From Perkinsela sp. pyNocScin1 (taxonomy: Eukaryota > Euglenozoa > Kinetoplastea > Prokinetoplastida > Perkinselidae), in contig CAXHTR010000005.1 in the NCBI GenBank assembly GCA_964019655.1, forward strand, positions 496,001 through 560,000: a stretch of 64,000 bases of DNA. The letters are read 5' to 3'. How positions within the stretch are numbered: position 1 is the stretch's first letter; the number at the start of each line of letters is the position of its first letter. Positions 19,503 to 29,248 of this stretch are shown here, one piece after another. The notes below the pieces were generated by a model. That model worked only from the letters and a program-made list of their open reading frames with translations. It had not been told where the DNA came from and did no database searches. The translations under genes and the position numbers were made by a program.

Positions 19503-19997
19503 TTAAACAAGAAAGTGGAGCTTCCATCCGGTGAGGGGTAGCTGTGGTAGAAGAAAAAGCAGAAGGAAAGCAGCTATGGTGATGAATGATGCAGACATCA
19601 ACAGGGGCCAAAAGTCACTCGTAAAGTAGACGAGGGCCCCATTTTTGTTCCGATACCAACCACTTTGCGTAGTAAGCAAAGAAATTGCGCCTAAGTATCC
19701 CGTTACAACTTGACTGTTACATCTAAATTTACCGACAGAATCGGCATCAATGAGGTAATCTGGGATAGGGGTGTTCGTTTGAAGTCTGCTTTTTTCAGCG
19801 GGTTCCGAGGATGTGGTATCCTTCCTGGACAGTTTATCAAGTTTTGGGGTTTCAGACAAGACTCCATTGCTATTGATAAAGAACGGACCTTGGGAATAAA
19901 CAACTTCCTTTGGCGCATCGACTTGCAGTGACTCATTATATTCGAGCTTCTGGGATATTTTATTTGCCATTATCAGCTTTAGATCTAAAAGGCTCAT
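19503..19997 (-). CDS. Putative tail-anchored membrane protein, unknown
   Basis: The frame reaches 20072 with a GTG; ATG 19997 gives 164 residues, and ATG 19970 (MANKISQKLEY) is an alternative. The body is polar, with a Ser/Lys/Asp-rich linker near residues 60-85. A single strongly hydrophobic stretch (PLLMSASFITIAAFLLLFLL) lies 35 to 15 residues from the C-terminus, followed by PQLPLTGWKLHFLV. This suggests a tail-anchored or single-pass mitochondrial or ER protein. It lies between the OXA1 gene and the 14-3-3-like gene, all minus strand. No family recognised. Confidence 0.55.
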   Translation of the reverse strand: MSLLDLKLIMANKISQKLEYNESLQVDAPKEVVYSQGPFFINSNGVLSETPKLDKLSRKDTTSSEPAEKSRLQTNTPIPDYLIDADSVGKFRCNSQVVTGYLGAISLLTTQSGWYRNKNGALVYFTSDFWPLLMSASFITIAAFLLLFLLPQLPLTGWKLHFLV

Positions 19998-20124
19998 AGA
20001 CTCTACTCGGTTGTTACATAGATACAAAGTAAGAGCATACGATATTACTACCTTTTCAAAAGCTGTGCTCACACTCGTCAGCGATGGATGAGGACAAAAG
20101 CCTGTCTAACAGGTTCCTCGCGTT

Positions 20125-21195
20125 CTACTTATTACCTTTAGTGGGGAAGACGACATCGAAATCTCTTATTGTTGCCATATTAGATTGCTTTGAAGAAGGA
20201 GATACGCCCCTATTTTTAGCATTCAAGTAGTTCATAAGCCAGTCTCCTTTGCTTTTTTGAATAGTGTCAGAGAACGGGGGGAAGTCAAAATAGTCTCGGA
20301 AGCTTTCTAGGCGTAATAACAGTGGCTGTACAAAGCCAACAAGTGACATACCCAGCCAGTAAATAAAAATAGCAGCAGGCTGGTTATATCCGACGATAAG
20401 ACCTGCGAAACATCCTAATCTTGTTGCCCACGTGACCCATATGCCAGTCCCAGACCTTGATCCGCGATTGAGAGACCTATTGAGTTCTAAATTCATTAAG
20501 AAGACACAACCGCACATGAAGGGAAGCAATGTATATGGGTCGGGCAGTGAAAGATCTCGTATCCAGAGAAAAGAAGATCTTTCCAAATCCTCATTATATG
20601 CAGCGAAATTCCTTATCGCGAAGAATGCACTCGATAGAAATGGTAAAGTTATTATTTGAACATAACTGCGCATTTGGCTGCAATTATGCTTCTTATATAA
20701 GTGCTTTTTCTGCTTCTTATACGCTTTTAAAATAATTTGTTTATCTTCCCAAGAAAGCTTGCTGTTTGCTTTAGCATTTGTCAATTTCTGAGATATTGCT
20801 GAAAGCTCTGGGGCTATCTGCGCGATGCGCATCGCATTTCGATGCACATACAGACCTGGTAGAAGAGTCAAAAGGCGCATGAGTGCCCCAAAAGCCATAA
20901 AGGTGAGGCCCCAGGGCATTTGCCATACAGTGTGTATGTGCATCATAGCCGAGCTCTGTAGTTCTACAGGGGATAAAAGCTTTCCGAAAGCGTCACCAAT
21001 ATCTCTTAAAATTTCCCATCTAGACCTTGAGTAAGATATTTCTTCATACATTTCCACTGGGTCAAAATCGGTATTTCCTCCATCTCCAGGACTCATGAAA
21101 GTTCTGCTGTTACACAAAAAGCACGAGTAACTGTAGGGAAGTGCTCGCGCGTGAGTGAACTTCAGCCGTCTCAGCACACTTGAGCACGCAGTCAT
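20125..21195 (-). CDS. OXA1: Mitochondrial inner membrane insertase OXA1 (YidC/Alb3 family)
   Basis: 356 residues from ATG 21195. The first 35 residues are basic, hydroxylated and Arg-rich (SVLRRLKFTHARALPYSYS), a good mitochondrial presequence. Core features: first core helix after MPWGLTFMAFGALMRLLTL, then the cytosol/matrix-facing basic coiled hairpin (PELSAISQKLTNAKANSK, KAYKKQKKHLYKKHNC), then four further hydrophobic helices including LPFLSSAFFAIR, LLPFMCGCVFLMNLELN and AAIFIYWLGMSLVGFVQP. It inserts mitochondrially encoded and some imported proteins into the inner membrane. The C-terminal tail is basic, as expected for ribosome contact. It ends the minus-strand run; the next gene diverges. 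Confidence 0.87.
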   Translation of the reverse strand: MTACSSVLRRLKFTHARALPYSYSCFLCNSRTFMSPGDGGNTDFDPVEMYEEISYSRSRWEILRDIGDAFGKLLSPVELQSSAMMHIHTVWQMPWGLTFMAFGALMRLLTLLPGLYVHRNAMRIAQIAPELSAISQKLTNAKANSKLSWEDKQIILKAYKKQKKHLYKKHNCSQMRSYVQIITLPFLSSAFFAIRNFAAYNEDLERSSFLWIRDLSLPDPYTLLPFMCGCVFLMNLELNRSLNRGSRSGTGIWVTWATRLGCFAGLIVGYNQPAAIFIYWLGMSLVGFVQPLLLRLESFRDYFDFPPFSDTIQKSKGDWLMNYLNAKNRGVSPSSKQSNMATIRDFDVVFPTKGNK

Positions 21196-21472
21196 AAAAT
21201 AATTAACGCAAAATGACTAAATTCGAAAGCAGCGCAGATCAGAAATGACAGAATATTCTAATTTGTAACATGCTTTTCGTATGCACCGGAATGTGCGGCT
21301 TATTCTAGAAGCTCATAGGGCGTAACGATAGTTGGAGATATAATTTGAGGGGCAGACTCCTTATCTACTAAAACTTTTTTGTCATAGAGTATTTCGCGAC
21401 ATTATGACGATTCTTTTATCCCATGTTTAAATCAATTATTCTTTAGGGAGTTTTGTTGCTACTGCAAAGAAA
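21196..21472. other. Divergent strand-switch region
   Basis: About 277 AT-rich bases separate ten consecutive minus-strand genes from ten plus-strand genes. In kinetoplastids such divergent points are usually transcription start regions. No sequence element could be recognised by eye. Confidence 0.5.
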
Positions 21473-22612
21473 ATGACCTCGTTCAAATCCTTGTATCGGT
21501 CATTGCTCAAAGAAGCAGTAGCTATTGATGAAATGGGGGTTTTTAAATCCGGAATATCACTAGATAATTTAGTGCGAACGAGGGGAAGATACCTGTTCAC
21601 TGATATATCAGAGAATGAAGCAGAGTCTGAGACATCTTATTTATCAGGAGCCGAGAAGGCTAGTCTCTTTCTTGATTCTATGAAAATGATTAGAACTCAA
21701 AAAGAAGTTCCGAGGCTAGTAACGTCTTGTTACTCTGCGATGCTATCGGGAAAGGGTGACTACAACTACCGGAAGCATCTTGAAGATGGACTTTTATTTT
21801 TTATGAATGTAAAACAGCATCCCGATTTCAGAATTAAGCTAGATGAATCTTATCTGGCCGATCGTCAAAACCGTATTTTACAAAAAGCTGTTTCACTGTA
21901 TGCAAGCCGGCTAGCACTCATATCTGAAGGACTCACTGAACGCTCCGATGCAGCCATCAAAGTAACGGTACTTGATTTACCCGAAAAAGTTGTGGTGGAT
22001 GTAGAAGATGAAACGGAAAAGCAAGTAATTTATGTATATGCTGAGGGTGACATTCCCGAGGCTGAAATTGAAGGAGCCACCGTCGCCCCAGTAGAAAAAC
22101 TCCCCGGAGCTACTGTACATCAATCTATATTTACTAGAGCACAGCGTATTTTTGAGAGTATTCTTCAAGAGAGTGATTTACACCGTGGGCGAAAAACCTT
22201 TCTTGTGGGTCATGGCCTAGGGGGAGCCATCATCACAGTCATTTCAATGTTACTTGTCGGAGAACGCTTCGAAGTAGCAAACACAATACTGCTTGGTCCG
22301 TATCGAGCTGTCGAAAGTTTGCAGAAAAAGCATGCCGATCAGTTGAATTGCATTCGCGTTGTTGCAGAAGGTGATCCCTGCGTCGTGATTCCATCCAGCT
22401 CCGACAGGCACATGCCTTTCGTGAATGTGGGTGAGACTTTATTCCTGCATCCTAAAGATCCCGAATACAGCATACATAAGTACCAGCTGTATTTAGCCGA
22501 CGAGAACATCCCTCTTTCATACTCTGACGAACCCGAGGAAGATAATGACTTCGGCTCTTTGCGAGATTTAGGTAGGAAAAGGCGACAGCAAACGGTATCT
22601 AGCCCTCGTTAA
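21473..22612 (+). CDS. Class 3 lipase-like protein with N-terminal LYR motif and lost nucleophile
   Basis: 379 residues. The N-terminus MTSFKSLYRSLLKEA carries an L-Y-R tripeptide in the position and context of LYR-motif mitochondrial proteins. Residues 215-340 resemble the class 3 lipase core: VGHGLGGAI at 245-253 is the nucleophile elbow, NCIRVVAEGDPCVVIP holds the catalytic Asp (301) and SIHKYQLYL the likely His (335). The Ser expected in G-H-S-L-G-G is Gly248, encoded by GGC at 22214-22216, one base from AGC. So the elbow geometry remains but the nucleophile is missing. Likely a non-catalytic hydrolase-fold protein. The C-terminus is acidic then Arg-rich. Next gene starts 69 bases downstream. 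Confidence 0.65.
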   Translation: MTSFKSLYRSLLKEAVAIDEMGVFKSGISLDNLVRTRGRYLFTDISENEAESETSYLSGAEKASLFLDSMKMIRTQKEVPRLVTSCYSAMLSGKGDYNYRKHLEDGLLFFMNVKQHPDFRIKLDESYLADRQNRILQKAVSLYASRLALISEGLTERSDAAIKVTVLDLPEKVVVDVEDETEKQVIYVYAEGDIPEAEIEGATVAPVEKLPGATVHQSIFTRAQRIFESILQESDLHRGRKTFLVGHGLGGAIITVISMLLVGERFEVANTILLGPYRAVESLQKKHADQLNCIRVVAEGDPCVVIPSSSDRHMPFVNVGETLFLHPKDPEYSIHKYQLYLADENIPLSYSDEPEEDNDFGSLRDLGRKRRQQTVSSPR

Positions 22613-22681
22613 TTGAAAACTTAATTCACTGTCGCACTGCATTCAATTATTGCTCAATTGGTATCTTTACTTAGATTGTGC

Positions 22682-23851
22682 ATGGCGGAGCTAGCTGAAG
22701 AATACAAAAAGGCTTTGATAAATATTTTGAAGCTATTCAGCCAAAAAAATGAGCGGTCCATGCGAAACATAGAGCGCTTCCTGGAGCGAGAGTTCAAGCA
22801 CAGTAAACCCGAATTTCTCAATTCTGTATTCTCGAACAAAAAAATATTGGATCTAGATAGTGAGTTTGTTAAGAAATGTCTGCTGCGCGTGTTGCTCACT
22901 GACAAAGATCTTTATCACAAGGTTGTTTCATCTACCTCAGAACCTATCCCTGAAAGAACAGATTCATGGCAAGAGATAGAAAGCCGGGAGGTTCCTCAAA
23001 GTATTCACAGGTACGCCATTCTCAGGAAAATAAACTTAGATAAAATCAGTCAGGTTACGAACCAGAAACCGGGGCTACATAATCAAAAAGACGTGGAGCC
23101 TCAGGAAGTGGGCTCTCATTCTAGGGTAAGCCTGATGGACATAATGCGAAGCATGGATCGAATGGGATATCTTTTGTCGAAAATATCTTTGTTGCGCACA
23201 ATTGATGAGGTGGCAGAGGCGTGTACGGAGATCGAAGAGGAATGCTCAAAGATTGGTGTAGCTTCTTGCACGCTTATCATCGCTCGCATCTTGAGCAAAT
23301 TTCGCCAAATTTCGAAGGCACCGAGCAATGCTCAATCAATCTGCACTTTGTTGACCTGTATCAAAAGAATACACGACAGAAGCATTGGCGTTGTATTCCC
23401 AGCTAAGCTGAACCATTTTTTGATATGGTGCAGAAAATCAGGGTCTCTTGATTCGGAAGAAGAGAAGCATAGCAAAAGTCTGGTGCAAGTTGTTGCTTTT
23501 CTTGAAAGCACAGTAAAAGAGCAAGATAGACAGCGCACGAAAGCTCTTGAGTATTGCCATGCTATCAAGCAAGCAGATGCCCTTGAACTCAAAAAAATCG
23601 CAAAACGCTTGAGCAGAGAGCTTCAAGAGCATAGTGAGAAACAGACATGTTTCGGTCCATTTACCACAAATGTTATGTCAAATTTGCGAAAACATGCTCT
23701 ACAAGTTGAGGATATCGCTCTGCAAAAGAAAATTTTGAAAAGAATAGAGGATTCGGGAGTCTGTCCCACTGGTGCTACGCAAGAGCAGAAGATTGAGAGC
23801 ATGAGCAAAAAGAAGCGCCACCGAGACTTGCAGGAATCTGATACATTGTAG
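22682..23851 (+). CDS. Hypothetical helical protein with basic C-terminus
   Basis: The frame opens at TTG 22658; ATG 22682 gives 389 residues (MAELAEEYKKALINILKLF). The protein is charged and mostly helical. Residues 1-80 and 275-340 look coiled-coil prone; the tail ends EQKIESMSKKKRHRDLQES, with a nuclear localisation-like KKKRHR. Several Cys are scattered and form no zinc motif. It sits between the lipase-like and thioredoxin-like genes with very short spacers, so a common transcription unit is likely. No family recognised. Confidence 0.6.
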   Translation: MAELAEEYKKALINILKLFSQKNERSMRNIERFLEREFKHSKPEFLNSVFSNKKILDLDSEFVKKCLLRVLLTDKDLYHKVVSSTSEPIPERTDSWQEIESREVPQSIHRYAILRKINLDKISQVTNQKPGLHNQKDVEPQEVGSHSRVSLMDIMRSMDRMGYLLSKISLLRTIDEVAEACTEIEEECSKIGVASCTLIIARILSKFRQISKAPSNAQSICTLLTCIKRIHDRSIGVVFPAKLNHFLIWCRKSGSLDSEEEKHSKSLVQVVAFLESTVKEQDRQRTKALEYCHAIKQADALELKKIAKRLSRELQEHSEKQTCFGPFTTNVMSNLRKHALQVEDIALQKKILKRIEDSGVCPTGATQEQKIESMSKKKRHRDLQESDTL

Positions 23852-23923
23852 AATGCACGTCTAGATTCACAATACTTATTCAAATTTTGTCGCACACTTT
23901 GTCTTTCATTTCCGAGAACAGAA

Positions 23924-24406
23924 ATGCACTCAATACTTCATCGCATTTTCCAATTCAAGACGTTTCCAACGAATGCATCGAAAGAGGAGCTTCATCAATT
24001 TTTTGACAACGCAGTGAAGGAATTCGAGAACGGAAGCTTTCTTGAGAAAACATCACTGCCGGCCATCGAAGGTGAAAACGAATTTCAGCAAAAGCTTCAC
24101 GATCACAGGAACGAGTTGCTGATCATAAAGTATTGGAAAAGAAACTGTATTCCATGCTTGAGTGTAGCTGAGATGTACAAAGAGGCGGAAAAACGGTGCA
24201 TGGAAGAGCGTCTGCCGGTTCGCTTCTTTTCTATCAACACAAAAGAAAGTCCAAATAAGTCCGTCACAGATTACCAGTTGGTCGAAGGCACACCAACAAT
24301 TCAGAAATATCACGACTTCGCCCAGGTCGGTGACGATATTCAAGCTACAAAGCTTGAAGACTTGATGAAGGCTATTTATGATGGCGTCAATGCTATTTCT
24401 AAGTGA
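23924..24406 (+). CDS. Thioredoxin-like protein (CIPC active site)
   Basis: 160 residues. The N-terminal 20 residues (MHSILHRIFQFKTFPTNAS) suggest a mitochondrial signal. The thioredoxin fold is shown by LLIIKYWKRNCIPCLSVAEM, where the active-site motif is C-I-P-C in the place of C-G-P-C, and by VEGTPTIQKYH, which has the cis-Pro loop. Sixty residues precede the fold, more than in a minimal thioredoxin. It could be a mitochondrial disulfide reductase or a redox partner of an assembly factor. Substrate unknown. Confidence 0.78.
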   Translation: MHSILHRIFQFKTFPTNASKEELHQFFDNAVKEFENGSFLEKTSLPAIEGENEFQQKLHDHRNELLIIKYWKRNCIPCLSVAEMYKEAEKRCMEERLPVRFFSINTKESPNKSVTDYQLVEGTPTIQKYHDFAQVGDDIQATKLEDLMKAIYDGVNAISK

Positions 24407-24547
24407 GCACCAGCTGCGCCAAGCAGGAAAGAGGCATCGAGTATAGCTTGCGTCATGAAGCTAGTATTGTATTCGTCGCGCTTTTGCATTTAACATTCAT
24501 TTTTAGTAGATTCTTCCGACACATTAGGAATTTACCGCAGAAAATAT

Positions 24548-25366
24548 ATGAACGTAAGCCTATCACGAGCATGCCCGCAAATATTCGTCATCAACTTAAA
24601 CCGACGCCAAGACCGCTGGAAATGGATAGAGGGTCAATTAAAAATGCATAAGCTGTCGAAATACGCACGGTTCCCTGCAGTCGATGGACAGCATGTCGAT
24701 CTGAAAGCATGCGTGCGGGCAGGTGATCTGTCCACCATTGGTTATGAGCGACTGTGCCTACCCGACAAAGATAAAATTTGGGGCATGGACCTGACCAGGG
24801 GGGCACTCGGCTGCGCGCTCAGTCATTTCCAAGTTTGGAAGCGCATCGTTGCGCTATCCATCGACTATTCCATTGTTATGGAGGACGATACAGAGCTGTG
24901 CCCAAGATTCCTCACACGCTTCGCGAGTATATCGGACAACCTCCCGCAAGGATGGGATCTTCTTTTCCTCAGCGGGCTTGACACCGAGAATATGTGCCGG
25001 CATATGATGACCAGCGATCGGCTATCCCTTGTCCCACAGATGTACAAGACGACAAACATGTACCTTATTACGCGCCGAGGTGCAGAGCGCATGCTTCAGC
25101 AGTGCACGAATCTACATTTCCAGCTTGACACACAGATGACTATGTGCACGACCAAGTTACAGAACCATCCATTGGCCAAAGGAGTCTCCATATCAGATTC
25201 CAATAGGGACATTCGCGCTGTCTCATTTCCGCACATGTATGCAGCAACGCCACCACTTGCGATTCAGAAGACAACACTTGGCTCTGATATACAGTTTTCC
25301 CTGCCAGAGGGGTTCGAGAGACAAGAAGAGGGGCGACGTTTGAATGCTCGCTGGCACGAGCTGTGA
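24548..25366 (+). CDS. Family 25 glycosyltransferase (LPS/procollagen galactosyltransferase type)
   Basis: 272 residues. It starts close to the fold: FVINLNRRQDRWKWIEGQL is the GT25 nucleotide-sugar entry motif (I-N-L-x-R-R-x-D-R). LTRGALGCALSHFQVWKRI and YSIVMEDDTEL (the metal-binding E-D-D) follow, and MYKTTNMYLITRRGAERML is the acceptor-side region. No signal anchor precedes it in frame: the frame is open back to a stop at 24491-24493 but has no other ATG. Soluble or peripheral Golgi/ER localisation, or a missed upstream start, are both possible. It likely adds a hexose to a glycan or hydroxylated residue. Confidence 0.83.
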   Translation: MNVSLSRACPQIFVINLNRRQDRWKWIEGQLKMHKLSKYARFPAVDGQHVDLKACVRAGDLSTIGYERLCLPDKDKIWGMDLTRGALGCALSHFQVWKRIVALSIDYSIVMEDDTELCPRFLTRFASISDNLPQGWDLLFLSGLDTENMCRHMMTSDRLSLVPQMYKTTNMYLITRRGAERMLQQCTNLHFQLDTQMTMCTTKLQNHPLAKGVSISDSNRDIRAVSFPHMYAATPPLAIQKTTLGSDIQFSLPEGFERQEEGRRLNARWHEL

Positions 25367-25436
25367 CGCTGAAAAATATTTGATGAACGGGTATCCTTTC
25401 AATTACTCAAAATTTATACTTATTCTAGAGTAAATC

Positions 25437-25886
25437 ATGCATGAGCAGCCTTTGAGACATGATGCCTGTAGTACTTCGCGGAAATTCCCCTATAAAGATT
25501 TGAAAGCACATTTCAACTATGGTCTGACACCGCAAACAATACAATCCTCGCTTTCTTACCAGGACGCGCTCGCATGGGACGAACATTTCATCGCTAAGCT
25601 TCGCACCCAAGATGTGACGCAAAACAGTGATGATTGCGAGGCATTTCCAGATATTCCACATCTCAACCTCGTGGATGAAGACTCCAGTGCTCACGCGGTT
25701 ACCGCTGATTGGATGCGCCCAGTGCGATGCATCGTTCCCGAAGCGCTTCGAGCGTCCCATCCAGAATACACCTTCTGCGAGCTTGCATCCACTAATCCAG
25801 AAGACATTCCAATTTTCAAGCTCAAAGATGGCTGCCTCAACTTTAAAGATGCCTACAGAGAGCACTATGCCTCTATGAAACCGTAA
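25437..25886 (+). CDS. Hypothetical protein
   Basis: 149 residues from ATG 25437. Polar, acidic in the middle, without membrane segments, and containing five Cys without a spaced motif. Aromatic segments such as DALAWDEHFIAKL and FKDAYREHYASM look like amphipathic helices. No family recognised. It is 70 bases downstream of the glycosyltransferase on the same strand, and codon use is like its neighbours, so it is probably a real gene. Confidence 0.5.
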   Translation: MHEQPLRHDACSTSRKFPYKDLKAHFNYGLTPQTIQSSLSYQDALAWDEHFIAKLRTQDVTQNSDDCEAFPDIPHLNLVDEDSSAHAVTADWMRPVRCIVPEALRASHPEYTFCELASTNPEDIPIFKLKDGCLNFKDAYREHYASMKP

Positions 25887-26095
25887 AAAAAGCCGCAGAG
25901 TCAATGCTGAAAGGTGTTAGTAAGGGCTTGAGAGAGTGATATGATTCGCAGAAAGTTTCTCATGAATGTGTACTTCCTCTGTGAAGTTCAATCTTTTTGA
26001 GGAGTATCTTGGGTTTTGTCTTCAGGTTAGCTGTGAGAATTTCATCACGCTCTGATTAATATTAATCCATTTTCGCTTTTCGGATTACAACCTGA

Positions 26096-27127
26096 ATGCT
26101 CAACGTTTGCCCTTTCCAACGCAGGAAACCGAGTTCTGTCAAAACACAGCGCGCTGTGGCAAAAAAGGGCTCTGTTTTCACAGAAAACTCCAAGAAAACA
26201 CTTGTCGTGCTGGCAGACAAAGTGCACACGCTTTCCAAAGCTGTGCAGAGCGCACTGACAGCGATGCAGTGCGGCACCGCAATTCGACCTGGCAAGCGCA
26301 TGACGCTCCACCCTTTCGATGACAGCATGCCCCTGCAGCAAGAGTGCTTCAAGAATGATTGCAGCTTGTTCACCGTCTTCAACCAGAGCAAGAAGCGCCC
26401 AGAGAACGTCATCATCGGTCGGCTCTTCAACTTTAACGTTCTCGACATGGTTGAGTTTGGCCATAGCGTGCTATCCGAGGACAGCAACGCCTTTTTACAG
26501 AGCATGTACGGCTCGAAGCCAGTCATTGTTTTCTCTGGCGACCTCCTGTCACCGGTAGTGCAGCGAATTCAGAATTTATTCCTTGACGTTTTCGGCGGTG
26601 GTGCAGCGGAGAAGCTGAACGCCTCTGGCACTGATCGAGTGCTTTTGATCGACATTCAAGCAGACCATGATCTCGAAGTCGTGACAAAGCCAGTTGAGCA
26701 CATGGATGTCACAGTCTTTCCAGAAAATGCTGTGCGCATCGTCATGTACCACGTCGCGACACAGGGGGCAGACGTGCGCACCGGCAAGATAGGCACGCTC
26801 CAGGCCGACGCACGCGTCGCGCTTTCGCTCACGCTGCGAAGGGCCCAGTTCGCCTCGCAGGCAGCGTTCAAGCAGTGCGTACACGTGCCAAAGCCGACGA
26901 AGACGAGCGAAAAGGGTGTAAGCCGCGATGCCCTCGGCAACCTCAAGGGCCAGGTGCACGTTGGTAAACAGAAAACGGAGGACATTGTCCATCGCCGTTT
27001 CAAGTCAAAGACGAAGGGCGTCAAGCGAGACGCCGAGGGAAATTACAAGAAAATCTCGTTCAGCACCGACAAGCCGGCAGAGAAGCGCAAAGGCTACAAG
27101 ATTCCAGACCTTGCAGCTGATATTTAA
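26096..27127 (+). CDS. RPF2: Ribosome production factor 2 homologue (Brix domain)
   Basis: 343 residues, typical for Rpf2. The most telling part is NDCSLFTVFNQSKKRPENVI plus IGRLFNFNVLDMVEFG, matching the Rpf2 segment DASLF-SHSKKRPNN-GR-FD-VLDMIE. The Brix fold runs from about residue 30 to 260 (for example VRIVMYHVATQGADVRTG near 220). The C-terminal 75 residues are Lys-rich with a nucleolar character. It should work with Rrs1 to recruit the 5S RNP into pre-60S particles. It is the last housekeeping gene before the second LRR cluster. Confidence 0.9.
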   Translation: MLNVCPFQRRKPSSVKTQRAVAKKGSVFTENSKKTLVVLADKVHTLSKAVQSALTAMQCGTAIRPGKRMTLHPFDDSMPLQQECFKNDCSLFTVFNQSKKRPENVIIGRLFNFNVLDMVEFGHSVLSEDSNAFLQSMYGSKPVIVFSGDLLSPVVQRIQNLFLDVFGGGAAEKLNASGTDRVLLIDIQADHDLEVVTKPVEHMDVTVFPENAVRIVMYHVATQGADVRTGKIGTLQADARVALSLTLRRAQFASQAAFKQCVHVPKPTKTSEKGVSRDALGNLKGQVHVGKQKTEDIVHRRFKSKTKGVKRDAEGNYKKISFSTDKPAEKRKGYKIPDLAADI

Positions 27128-27370
27128 GCTACAGGTCAAGAAGCGATTGAATTCTATGCTGGCTAAGCGTATAGCTTTTTTACTTTATTACAAATAGAAT
27201 GCTCGCAGAGTCATAGTAGGTTAATTGCTGCCTCTTTGGATTGTTTTTCCGCGTATTCCTTTCCATCATGATGACTATCGAAGTGATACTGGAGTCTCCG
27301 AGTAATCACGCATGAGTGAGCATCTCTTCTTTCCCCGTCTGATAATTTTCATATTTTGGCAGCACTCTTG

Positions 27371-29248
27371 ATGGAAAATTTATTGAAAATTTCCTCACTT
27401 CCTAACGTTTGCAGTCTATTCGATCTTCAAATGTTTTCCCTTTGCGTTTCTGCCGCCGATGACGCGTGCGCCAGCCGCGTCGATGCAACAGCGCTCCCTG
27501 ACCAGGCCTTGCTCGAGCTCTGCATTCGCGAGCTCGACGAACCATTTCAGAAGCTATTCCAGGACGCCAACGGGGATTTCTTAGACGTCTGTGAGTGGAG
27601 CGGCGTCACATGTAACAAAGCCAACGATGTCATACGAGTGGAATGGGGTATACGACTCATCCCGGTGGGAAAGCTGTTTCTCGACACGCTTCCCGAGCAC
27701 CTGGAAAATTTTGATTTGTCTTACAGAGTCGGAGGTCGGAAGGGCGTTACTGGGACTCTCGACACAGCGGCACTTCCACGCAGCGTTCAGCGATTTGCGC
27801 TCGGGACGACCAATTTCGACGGAACTGTGGATTTCACGAGGCTTCCTGACGCCCTGACACACTTTGATATTCAAGACAACGATTTCGAAGGAAGTGTTGA
27901 CTTGACCAAGCTTCCAGCCGCACTTCATTGGCTTTTGCTCTGTAGCAACCGCTTTCAGGGGACAATAGACCTGAAGAAGCTCCCGCCGGGATTGGCTTGG
28001 CTGAAGCTCACGAAAAATTCGCTCGAGGGCACCATCGAACTCAGCGCGCTTCCAGAGCGCCTGGAGTGCCTCAAGCTCTGCGACAACGCGTTTTTCGGCG
28101 CAATTGACCTTGGCGCACTGCCGGATCGCCTGCAGGAGCTCGGGCTGTCGAACAACGCCTTTGAAGGGGAGCTCGACTATCGAGCACTTCCTCTGCAAAT
28201 GCGGATGCTCGACATGTCTGGCAACAAATTTACAGGGGTAATTGATTTGGGGATTCTCCCACCAAAGATGTGGCGAATCGCCGCAGCGAACAATATGTAT
28301 GCGAGCTCTCTGAGCTTTGCGACTGCATCTGCACAGCTCACCCAGGTTGACTTCGCCGAGAACCAGCTGAGCGGGTCTATCGAGTTTGGTGATCAGCAGC
28401 TGAACTTCTCTTTTCTGCTCATATCTGACAACGGGCTGTGCGGGACTTTCCGGTTTGAAGCATTTCGCGATTCGCGCCATCTCATGGAACTCAAGCTCGC
28501 ACGCAACCGTTTTGAGGGCACCGTCGATGCCGCGGCGCTGCCGAATACGCTTCTCTACCTCGATCTCTCTACGAACGCCTTTTCGGGCAGTATTGACTTT
28601 GAAGCCCTGCCGGAGGACCTGTACCGGCTTGACCTCGGAGAGAACGCTTTTACAGGCAGTGCTGTCCTCACTGCCCTGCCACGCTGCGTTGACAAGTTCA
28701 TTATAGCGAAGAACCGATTTGAGGGCTCTATCGATCTACGGAGCTTGCCAACAGGCATGAAGGAGTTCGACATCAATACGAACGATTTTGCGGGCGAGCT
28801 GGACTTGAGCAAGCTCCCAGACAGGCTTGACGATTTCGATATATCTGGGAACAATTTTGAGGGGACAGTTGACTTCACGCAATTTCCCAACCGTCTCGAG
28901 GCGCTGAACGTTTCGAACAATAATTTTACAGGTAAGGCTGACCTGCGCACACTTCCGGAAGCGCTTGAGGAGCTCGACATCTCCGGTAATGCGTTTGAGG
29001 GCTCTCTCGAGCTTGGCAGCCTGCCCTCGGATCTCTATCTACTATATCTGAACGACAACAAGTTTCAGGCCGAGTTCGCCTTCGCAGAGCTCCCAGCGTC
29101 GCTCAGCGATCTCAACATTGCGAATAACGCGTTTGAGGGGTCTCTGAACTTCGCCCACCTCCCGGAAGATGCGGAAGAGTATGTTCTTGGAGGCAACAAC
29201 TTTGATGCAGTGGATCGTGACAGCCTACCAGCGTGTGTCGAAATTTAG
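27371..29248 (+). CDS. Secreted LRR protein with about 22 repeats, largest of the family
   Basis: The frame opens at TTG 27356; ATG 27371 follows a CAG nearby, and ATG 27431 (MFSLCVSAADDACASRVD) resembles the leaders of other members and may be the true start. Either way the product is about 605-625 residues. The cap has LPDQALLELCI and DVCEWSGVTCNK, so this long member keeps the Cys pair typical of subtype B caps. I count 22 repeats from FDLSYRV to YVLGGNNFD, very regular (WLKLTKNSLEG, YLDLSTNAFSG, ELDISGNAFEG) except for units 9-11. It ends almost immediately after the repeats (DSLPACVEI) without the usual C-terminal cap. No transmembrane segment. Confidence 0.88.
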   Translation: MENLLKISSLPNVCSLFDLQMFSLCVSAADDACASRVDATALPDQALLELCIRELDEPFQKLFQDANGDFLDVCEWSGVTCNKANDVIRVEWGIRLIPVGKLFLDTLPEHLENFDLSYRVGGRKGVTGTLDTAALPRSVQRFALGTTNFDGTVDFTRLPDALTHFDIQDNDFEGSVDLTKLPAALHWLLLCSNRFQGTIDLKKLPPGLAWLKLTKNSLEGTIELSALPERLECLKLCDNAFFGAIDLGALPDRLQELGLSNNAFEGELDYRALPLQMRMLDMSGNKFTGVIDLGILPPKMWRIAAANNMYASSLSFATASAQLTQVDFAENQLSGSIEFGDQQLNFSFLLISDNGLCGTFRFEAFRDSRHLMELKLARNRFEGTVDAAALPNTLLYLDLSTNAFSGSIDFEALPEDLYRLDLGENAFTGSAVLTALPRCVDKFIIAKNRFEGSIDLRSLPTGMKEFDINTNDFAGELDLSKLPDRLDDFDISGNNFEGTVDFTQFPNRLEALNVSNNNFTGKADLRTLPEALEELDISGNAFEGSLELGSLPSDLYLLYLNDNKFQAEFAFAELPASLSDLNIANNAFEGSLNFAHLPEDAEEYVLGGNNFDAVDRDSLPACVEI

